A DNA stretch of 39,225 nucleotides, from positions 1 to 39,225 of the forward strand of contig CALXTY010000003.1 of assembly GCA_944391535.1 (NCBI GenBank). The letters run 5' to 3'. The position numbers and the translations under genes were made by a program. The stretch comes from an uncultured Alphaproteobacteria bacterium. Its GTDB lineage: Bacteria; Pseudomonadota; Alphaproteobacteria; CAAGCB01; CAG-977. The notes beneath the pieces were generated by a model. It was not told the origin of the DNA and made no database searches. It was given only the letters and a program-made list of their open reading frames with translations. Below are positions 33,429-39,225 of this stretch, piece by piece (the stretch's first letter is position 1; the number at the start of each line of letters is the position of its first letter).

Positions 33429-34700
33429 TTACCATTGCGGTAACTTAGGTTGACGTTCCGAAGAACAAGGAACCCCTTCATTTAAGATTTTCGGAATGAA
33501 CGGAGCCCGCAAACGATAGGCGTCCGGCATTTTAGATCCTAATAACGGTCGGAGATACATACGGAACGCATCGGTAACGTCATTTCCTGCGGAAGTGATA
33601 AATTCATCAGGCATTGTTCTGGTTTTTGCCGCGACCTGATCCAACGGGATCAAGTCATAATCGCACATATAAAAGCCGATCCGCCGGATCACGACGGAAC
33701 CGTCGGATTTGCCCCACATGGCGAATTGCACGGCTTTTTCTCCGACCTCACGGGCTTCACGCTGATCGACGTCGGAAACGCATCCGACAAAGGAACGTTG
33801 CATATATCCCAGAGTATCTGCGCGAACACGTTGAATACCCACTCTTTCTCTAAGAACCTGAGCCAGACAATCCCCTAAAGCTCCGGATCCGGAAAGTTGC
33901 ACATTGCCGTGAGCATCACGTTCCTGACATTTCGTCAAGTTCGTAATAATCGGCCGTCCCGAAGTGTCATGAATGCCTTCGCTGACAGCGACAACGCAAC
34001 GATCGTATTTTTCATAAACACGTCTGACATCTTGAGCAAAAACATCAATATCAAAGGTGCGTTCGGGCATATAAATCAGATGAGGCCCGTCGTCGGGGAA
34101 TTTTTTCCCCATCGCCGCGGCCGCGGTCAAAAATCCGGCATGACGCCCCATGACTACGGCGATGACGGTTCCGCCTAAAGCCCAACTGTCACGATTTAAT
34201 CCGACAAAAGCCTGAGAAACATAACGCGCCGCAGACGGATAGCCGGGACAATGATCGTTATGCATTAAATCATTATCAATCGTCTTGGGAATGTGGATGC
34301 ATCTGAGCTGATAATTCGCTTTTTTGGCTTCTTCGCTGATAATGCGGGTCGTATCGGCGGAATCATTGCCTCCGATATACAAAAAGTAACGAATATCATG
34401 CGCCTGCATGACCTTTAACATTTGTTGGCAATACTTCAAATCCGGCTTGTCACGAGTTGTTCCTAACGCCGAAGACGGCGTATTGGCCACCATTTCAAGA
34501 TTATGCGATGTTTCGCTGGACAAATTAACCAAGTCTTCATTAACGATGCCTCGCACGCCGTGAACGGCGCCGTATACCAAATCAACACGATTGAATTTTC
34601 GCGCTTCCAAAACAACACCGACCAGCGATTGGTTAATGACTGCCGTCGGACCGCCGCCCTGCGCGACAAGAAGTTTTCCTTTTATCTTTTCGTACGGCAT
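33429..34700 (-). CDS. pfp: 6-phosphofructokinase of the PPi-dependent type
   Basis: Glycolytic/gluconeogenic phosphofructokinase (423 aa). GGGPTAVIN near the N-terminus, IGGNDSADT (about 107-115), PKTIDNDL (about 137-144), and MGRHAGF are the conserved motifs. The Asp after GGN, in place of the Gly of ATP enzymes, together with PKTIDND points to pyrophosphate as the phosphate donor, making the step reversible. The ATG at 34700 is fixed by AAGGAG seven bases upstream; the frame extends further 5' without a site. A recognisable promoter lies just upstream. Confidence 0.88.
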   Translation of the reverse strand: MPYEKIKGKLLVAQGGGPTAVINQSLVGVVLEARKFNRVDLVYGAVHGVRGIVNEDLVNLSSETSHNLEMVANTPSSALGTTRDKPDLKYCQQMLKVMQAHDIRYFLYIGGNDSADTTRIISEEAKKANYQLRCIHIPKTIDNDLMHNDHCPGYPSAARYVSQAFVGLNRDSWALGGTVIAVVMGRHAGFLTAAAAMGKKFPDDGPHLIYMPERTFDIDVFAQDVRRVYEKYDRCVVAVSEGIHDTSGRPIITNLTKCQERDAHGNVQLSGSGALGDCLAQVLRERVGIQRVRADTLGYMQRSFVGCVSDVDQREAREVGEKAVQFAMWGKSDGSVVIRRIGFYMCDYDLIPLDQVAAKTRTMPDEFITSAGNDVTDAFRMYLRPLLGSKMPDAYRLRAPFIPKILNEGVPCSSERQPKLPQW

Positions 34701-34733
34701 AAAAGTTCTCCTTAAAATATATTCTTTCTTCCT

Positions 34734-34763
34734 AGTGTAAACGAGGCGTAAAACAATCGTCAA
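34734..34763 (-). promoter_or_regulatory. Sigma70-type promoter of pfp
   Basis: TTGACG (34763-34758) and TACACT (34739-34734) on the minus strand with an 18-base spacer; start predicted near 34727, about 27 bases before the pfp ATG. Confidence 0.5.
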
Positions 34764-34875
34764 ACATTGATTGAAAATTTGCCGTTTTCAAATGCGAATC
34801 GTTAGTATTTTATGAACTTTTATCGACTAAGCTATTAAGCGGATATCTTTATTTTACTTACCAAAGAGATCAAAA

Positions 34876-35307
34876 ATGCGTTTTTTTTTATTGTTTCTGA
34901 TATTCCTCTCAAGCTCTTTTAACGCCTTTGCCCAATCAAGCAAAGACACGGAAAATATCGGTACGCTGGCCGGCGTCGTTTTAGCTTGCGGCGCTTACCG
35001 TCAACTCTATCAATTCGAAGAAATCCTCAGTCGATACTTTAGCAATACTGCTCCGAACCAAGCGGCCGAAGACGCCTCTTTGCGTCTGTATGCATCGGCA
35101 AAGGCCAACAGTTATGTCCTTCAACGCAATAAAAAAAACAAACGCGATTGTCCGCAAACAATCGCCGATTTTTCAAAAATGGACATCTTTAATTTCGAAC
35201 TTTATTCTGACGGATCCATAAAAACGCCCGACGGAAAATTCATCTTTCCCCGCGGTCAAAATAAGTTAGCTGCCGGCGCTCAAAGAACTTATCCGAAAAA
35301 CCGCTGA
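34876..35307 (+). CDS. Small exported protein of unknown function
   Basis: I do not recognise it. The 143-residue product has a signal peptide at residues 1-20 (hydrophobic core, cleavage after NAFA). The mature part has two cysteines (Cys38 and Cys92), which could form one disulfide in the periplasm. The middle is helical-looking (FEEILSRYF, DASLRLYASAKANSY), and the end carries a YSDGSIKTPDGKFIFP strand-like segment and a basic tail. A weak AAGAGA lies before the ATG. It is alone between pfp and the convergent ABC_sub_bind-type gene. Confidence 0.7.
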   Translation: MRFFLLFLIFLSSSFNAFAQSSKDTENIGTLAGVVLACGAYRQLYQFEEILSRYFSNTAPNQAAEDASLRLYASAKANSYVLQRNKKNKRDCPQTIADFSKMDIFNFELYSDGSIKTPDGKFIFPRGQNKLAAGAQRTYPKNR

Positions 35308-35316
35308 GCAATATAT

Positions 35317-36333
35317 TTATTCTTTCTCGGGAATATTGATTAAATCCGCATTCTGCATCAAACTCAGCGGCGGATATATGCCGATTTTCTGAGCCGCCGT
35401 CATGTTCACCACCAACAAAGCGCGCTGTGGAGATTCTATCGGAATGTCATAAGCCTGAATTTTATCTTTTAACATTTTAAACGCTTTTCTTCCTGCCATC
35501 TGTCCGACCGTATAATAGCGATGAACAAAAGCGAACAAAGCGTTGTCATGTCTGACAGCTCCTTCTGAAGCCGAAAAAACGGGAATTGAAAAAGCTGTCG
35601 CCGCATCTATCAAAATCTTTCGATTGGTATTCATAAAAGCATCCGGCCCCAAATAAATCAAATCCGTTTTCGCTTCGGCCAATTCCGAAACCAGTCCGGT
35701 AATCGTTTTCGCGTCCGGTTTTTTCTTTTTATTTAAAGGAACGGGTTTTTCCAAAAGATCGAAATTCATTAAAGAAGCATAATGTTTCAGCTGTTGAACG
35801 GCGATTTGCGCGTTTGTCTCCGTAGGATTATAAATTATCCCCAATCGTTTGAAGGGAATAATTTGCCTTGCGTATTGCAATTGATCCGACAAAGCGACCA
35901 AATGCATGACCCCCGTAATATTGCGACCTTGTGAAACCAGTGAAGAAACAAGCCCGCTTTCAACCGGCTGAGACACAACCATAAACAAAGCCGGAACGGC
36001 TCCGTATTTCGAAACAGGGCCATTGTTTTCCGTCCCCAACATTTCCAATGTCGCCAAAGTCCCCCATGTCACCAACAAATCCGGTGAAGTTTCTTTCACC
36101 TCTTCAATTAAAGCGGATATTTGATCCGTCTTTTTATCCAGGTTTCTCTGAACGATCTCGACATTTAAACGAGATGACTTTAAATAATCCAAAAAACCGC
36201 GACAAGCGTCTTCGCAACCGTTCCATAAAACCATATATACTTTTAACGGCGAAGCGGCTTCGGCGAATAAAAAAGGAAACAAGAAAAAAAACAAAAACAC
36301 ACTAAAAAATTTTTTCACGCACAAACCTTTCAT
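35317..36333 (-). CDS. ABC_sub_bind-family (TrpX-like) periplasmic substrate-binding protein
   Basis: Exported protein (338 aa) of the ABC_sub_bind family, periplasmic binding proteins that often take aromatic amino acids. A signal peptide (ending AEAAS) is followed by family segments: PDLLVTWGTLAT, ALFMVVSQPVESGLV, RNITGVMHLV, LGIIYNPTETNA, TDLIYLGPDAF, and a VRHDNALFAFV stretch leading to VVNMTAAQKIGIYPP. Two starts are possible: ATG at 36333 (GGAG three bases away) or GTG at 36318 (AAAGG seven bases away); both overlap the upstream gene. No permease or ATPase lies nearby. It may instead feed the sensor-like membrane protein encoded just upstream. Confidence 0.83.
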   Translation of the reverse strand: MKGLCVKKFFSVFLFFFLFPFLFAEAASPLKVYMVLWNGCEDACRGFLDYLKSSRLNVEIVQRNLDKKTDQISALIEEVKETSPDLLVTWGTLATLEMLGTENNGPVSKYGAVPALFMVVSQPVESGLVSSLVSQGRNITGVMHLVALSDQLQYARQIIPFKRLGIIYNPTETNAQIAVQQLKHYASLMNFDLLEKPVPLNKKKKPDAKTITGLVSELAEAKTDLIYLGPDAFMNTNRKILIDAATAFSIPVFSASEGAVRHDNALFAFVHRYYTVGQMAGRKAFKMLKDKIQAYDIPIESPQRALLVVNMTAAQKIGIYPPLSLMQNADLINIPEKE

Positions 36334-37366
36334 TCACTCCGATTTGCACCCAACCGACCGCGTTATCCGCATCGTTGACGGATTCCGCCGCGTTATAATA
36401 CCCATCCCGCAAAGAAATCTTTCCCGTACGCATATCCGTATCAAACGCTTGCGCCGCCGTTCCTGATTCATATAAAACCCGTCCCGTTTTGTCCGTAACC
36501 AAAATAAACATAATTTCTTTGTTCTTTTGACGAACCTGATCCAAATAAGCTTCCATTGCGTTAACGGATTTAAACGGAACTCCGCTCTTTACCGCCAACT
36601 CGATCATATTTTTCACCTGACCGGCGATCGTTTGCGTCTTTAGTCTGATCTGCGGTTCAAGGTTCGTTTCAAACGCCTGACACATGGCAGAAAAATTAAT
36701 GTATAACGCCGCACATAAAACAAACAGGCAAAATACAAACGTTACTTTTGATCGCACTTTTTTTTCTTTGAAAACAAGTGCGGAAACAAAATTGAAAAAA
36801 TAAAGCAAAAAACAACCTGCCACGCCGATAAAAGCCAAACGCAACGCAAAATAAAATGCCGACGAAATCATTTTTTCACGAACGCTTTTAACAGCTTCGG
36901 TTTTATATTCGGCAACCAGACAGCCTTCATTTTCCAAAAAAGAATTTAACACCGGCAAACCGACCGTTTCTTTTTGTTCCTGCGTTTCAACAAAAAGCGT
37001 CCCCGGCTGAGCGCATTTTTCACGCCAAACAAAAGGCACGTTCATTCCCGCCTGCGCCGCAACCGTGCTGAACAGAATTTTCCCTGACTTTCTGTCAAAA
37101 ACCATTACGGACAACACATCTTCGTTTTCGGCGGCATAGTGAAACAAAAAACCTTCCGTTTTTTTTATTCCCGTCAGCGGAACGCCTTTATCCATTTCGG
37201 TCTGAAGCGCTCTTTGCAATTCGGTTAAAGCCGTTTCGATTCTGGAATCCCTCAACGATCGAGAAGCGGCTTCATATTTCATAAAGTTCATACCGACGAA
37301 CACAAATACGGCGGCACACCACAAAAGGGAAGCCAAAACGGCATGTGTTAAATGCTGTGAGCGCAT
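36302..37366 (-). CDS. Membrane protein with two periplasmic sensor-like domains and no output domain
   Basis: No family recognised with certainty. This 354-residue protein has an N-terminal helix (about 8-30), a periplasmic region (about 31-165), two adjacent helices (about 166-195 and 203-225) and a second soluble region to the end. Both regions carry the same pattern: an amphipathic helix, GVPL or GVPF, a hydrophobic residue run, then a V.D..G..L..S strand pair (VFDRKSGKILFST; VTDKTGRVLYES). So it looks like a tandem duplication of a PAS/Cache-type domain. The topology puts both outside the cytoplasm, and no kinase, GGDEF or other output follows. The ATG at 37366 is preferred over a TTG at 37381. 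It overlaps the downstream binding-protein gene. Confidence 0.55.
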   Translation of the reverse strand: MRSQHLTHAVLASLLWCAAVFVFVGMNFMKYEAASRSLRDSRIETALTELQRALQTEMDKGVPLTGIKKTEGFLFHYAAENEDVLSVMVFDRKSGKILFSTVAAQAGMNVPFVWREKCAQPGTLFVETQEQKETVGLPVLNSFLENEGCLVAEYKTEAVKSVREKMISSAFYFALRLAFIGVAGCFLLYFFNFVSALVFKEKKVRSKVTFVFCLFVLCAALYINFSAMCQAFETNLEPQIRLKTQTIAGQVKNMIELAVKSGVPFKSVNAMEAYLDQVRQKNKEIMFILVTDKTGRVLYESGTAAQAFDTDMRTGKISLRDGYYNAAESVNDADNAVGWVQIGVNERFVREKIF

Positions 37367-37436
37367 CAATCCGACTTTCAAAGTTTTCTGTTACTTTTGT
37401 CGGTTATACAACAGTATTGTAAAAAAATAATAAACA

Positions 37437-39225
37437 CTAGTTCGGATAAAGCGGCGGAACCGGATCTTGTTCATCTTTCCCGCGTTTTTTTCCCTGCTGT
37501 TCAACAGATTTAAAAACATTCCAAAATTCTTTTGCGTTCCAAACGGACATATTGCCGGAATACAAAGCCTGATTCAATTTTTCAAGTTGATCTTTTAACG
37601 TCGGATCACCGAAACGTTCTGCCAATTCCGACAACGTCAAAGGCGGTTTTTGAAACCATAACGTCCGTCCGAAATCTAACAAAGCCTGTTTGACCTGCTC
37701 CGCCGATCCTGATGACAGGCACGCGTCTTTAATTTGATTCAAGCTTTCCCGTCGTGACTGCATTTCCTGTTCTCCGTCTTGCGCAGTTCGCTGCTTTCCT
37801 GCCTTTTTAAACATCAAAAAATGAAGCAAAAGCCATAACACGGTAACGACGGTGCCTCCGGCAAGAATACCCGCAAAGAACAAACGCATCGGCGGTTGAT
37901 GGACATACTTGTCCCAAAAAGCCGTCGCCGCCTGTTGTTCGGCCGCGTTATCAGGCGGTTCTATAAAAGCTTTCGCAAATTCGGTTTCAGGCTTTTGATC
38001 CTTCGCAACGGAAGCTTGCTGTGCCGGCGGAACCATCGTAGCCGTCTGCGTCCCCCCGACAGTCTGCGTCTGAAGAACCGTTACCGTACGCGACGGCAAA
38101 ACCGCTTTTTTCATCTGACCCGACTTGACATCAAACCACGGTATTTCCATTGCCGGCAAAACAACTTGACCGGCTTTTGTGGGCATAAAAACGATCTGTC
38201 GCGTCTTCACGCCGACGATACCGTTGTTGTCAAACAAGTTTTTGGAATCCGTCTTCCCGGGGTACTGTCTGTAATTCGATCCGTCCGGAAAAGAAACGTC
38301 CGGCAGTTGCGTATCGCGCACCCCCGAAGCCATAATCGTGACCGTGCGCGTTAAAGCTTCCCCCAAATCTATGTTCTGCTTGGGTGGCGTAAAATCTTCC
38401 GACACGGCGACATCGGTCGCGGGCAACCATATATTCCCGCCGACCTGTTGAGGTTTCGATTGCACATCCAAAACAATCGCGGCAGATTGAACGGCAACGT
38501 TTTTTTGACCGAAAAAGCCCGAAAAAAAGCTCGATCCGCCAAAGCCGAACAGGTCTTCCATCGTTTCATCGCGCCCTTCCGGATCACTGATCGTTCCTCT
38601 GAAACGAACGGGCGATAAAACAATATGACCGCTTTTCTGCGCAAACAGCAAAAACTTATATTCCAAAACATCGTACGTTCTGCCGTTGACCGTTTCCCGA
38701 GACCGTTTCACGTCACCCCATTGTTCCGCCGTTATGCCGTCCGCCTGCGGCGGTGTCACCGCACCGTCAAGCAAAGGCGTTTGAACAAAGGAATACAACT
38801 TGACCGTCAACGGAATCTGTTGACCGACATAAGGCGTTTTTTCTTCAAGATTAAAACGGACAAACACATTGGGTTGCGCCGCTTTCATTTTTTCTTGGTT
38901 CTCGGCGTCGGCAGGCAACGCTTCGCCGCCCGCGACAACCGTTAATTTGACGGGCTTCGTTTGTTCTTTGCCCGCCCGAATGGACGGCAAAATCACTTCT
39001 CCCGTTTTCTTGGGAATTAACGTCAACACATTTTCGTTAAATGTTTGCGTCTTGCCGTTAATGTATGTCGATTTAAAGCTTTTACGCTCCATGACAATCA
39101 AAAAATCTTTATTTAATACGGAAATGTCCGGATTTTCCCCGTCGCCGTCCTGACGAAGATATAATTGAAAACTTTCCCCTTCCGGTATGACCGTACGACT
39201 GACTTCGGCTTCAAAGCCCGCAAAA
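37437..39225 (-). CDS. batD: BatD protein (aerotolerance), 5' end outside the window
   Basis: Membrane-anchored periplasmic BatD-family protein; the reading frame is open to the right edge, so about 595 residues are visible and the start is missing. I translated the last 120 bases by hand and they continue the family pattern (EAEVSRTVIPEGESFQLYLR, ISVLNKDF). The visible part shows repeated beta segments: VFVRFNLEEKTPYVGQ, EYKFLLFAQKSGHIVLSP, the GFGGSSFFSG glycine stretch, and IVFMPTKAGQVVLPAM. One membrane helix (MRLFFAGILAGGTVVTVLWL) precedes a cytoplasmic tail with LTLSELAERFGDP. BatD usually closes a moxR-batA-batB-batC-batD operon, so the rest should lie off the right edge. Confidence 0.88.
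   Translation of the reverse strand, partial: FAGFEAEVSRTVIPEGESFQLYLRQDGDGENPDISVLNKDFLIVMERKSFKSTYINGKTQTFNENVLTLIPKKTGEVILPSIRAGKEQTKPVKLTVVAGGEALPADAENQEKMKAAQPNVFVRFNLEEKTPYVGQQIPLTVKLYSFVQTPLLDGAVTPPQADGITAEQWGDVKRSRETVNGRTYDVLEYKFLLFAQKSGHIVLSPVRFRGTISDPEGRDETMEDLFGFGGSSFFSGFFGQKNVAVQSAAIVLDVQSKPQQVGGNIWLPATDVAVSEDFTPPKQNIDLGEALTRTVTIMASGVRDTQLPDVSFPDGSNYRQYPGKTDSKNLFDNNGIVGVKTRQIVFMPTKAGQVVLPAMEIPWFDVKSGQMKKAVLPSRTVTVLQTQTVGGTQTATMVPPAQQASVAKDQKPETEFAKAFIEPPDNAAEQQAATAFWDKYVHQPPMRLFFAGILAGGTVVTVLWLLLHFLMFKKAGKQRTAQDGEQEMQSRRESLNQIKDACLSSGSAEQVKQALLDFGRTLWFQKPPLTLSELAERFGDPTLKDQLEKLNQALYSGNMSVWNAKEFWNVFKSVEQQGKKRGKDEQDPVPPLYPN

Noticed and set aside
34701-34763. Upstream extension of pfp to 34763
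   Set aside because: It would include the promoter; the ribosome-binding site and conserved start are at 34700.

Overview
The window looks like chromosome of an alphaproteobacterium with moderate GC content and very compact coding. The lineage call rests on the isolated flagellar regulator FlaF, a mitochondrial-fission ELM1 family protein, and a YejABEF transporter with alphaproteobacterial-style neighbours. I see no rRNA, tRNA, insertion sequence, integrase or CRISPR array. GTG and TTG starts are common, and many genes overlap their neighbours by 1 to 8 bases.

Layout. Positions 1-6869 (minus strand) hold one tightly coupled operon: ELM1-family protein, a hydroxypyruvate-isomerase-like protein that has lost most metal ligands, HisN-type phosphatase, then the peptide/microcin-C-type ABC transporter YejA-YejB-YejE-YejF (YejF runs off the left edge). 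Positions 6960-12000 hold an exported GH114/TM1410-like protein (+), then recJ, homoserine dehydrogenase and a long disordered lipoprotein on the minus strand. Positions 12159-15485 hold adenosine deaminase with a clear promoter and a bidirectional terminator, a periplasmic family-3 solute-binding protein, a sparsely coding 0.5 kb stretch and flaF.

Positions 15487-28299 are the centre of interest: a minus-strand type IV secretion core operon. In transcription order it encodes a VirB8-like protein, a small VirB7-like lipoprotein, a second VirB8-like protein, a VirB9-like protein ending in a SPOR-like domain, a giant VirB10 (2338 aa), a VirB11 ATPase, and then the potassium transporter TrkH. 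The VirB10 carries about 100 tandem 17-residue repeats between its inner-membrane anchor and its C-terminal VirB10 domain. Twelve of the 14 cysteines in the repeats form six pairs spaced exactly 72 or 73 residues apart, joining repeat n to repeat n+4 in constant register. This suggests disulfide staples in a superhelix of about four repeats per turn, which I regard as the most novel signal here. VirB4, VirB6, VirD4 and the pilus genes are absent and must lie elsewhere if the machine is complete.

The right third is mostly housekeeping and envelope genes. It has a carboxylesterase and DEAD-box helicase pair (minus). A three-gene plus-strand group follows: isochorismatase-like hydrolase, alpha/beta hydrolase and phosphoethanolamine-transferase-like enzyme. 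Next come a PPi-type phosphofructokinase, a small exported protein, an orphan ABC_sub_bind-type periplasmic protein coupled to a membrane protein with two periplasmic sensor-like domains and no output domain, and a BatD protein running off the right edge.
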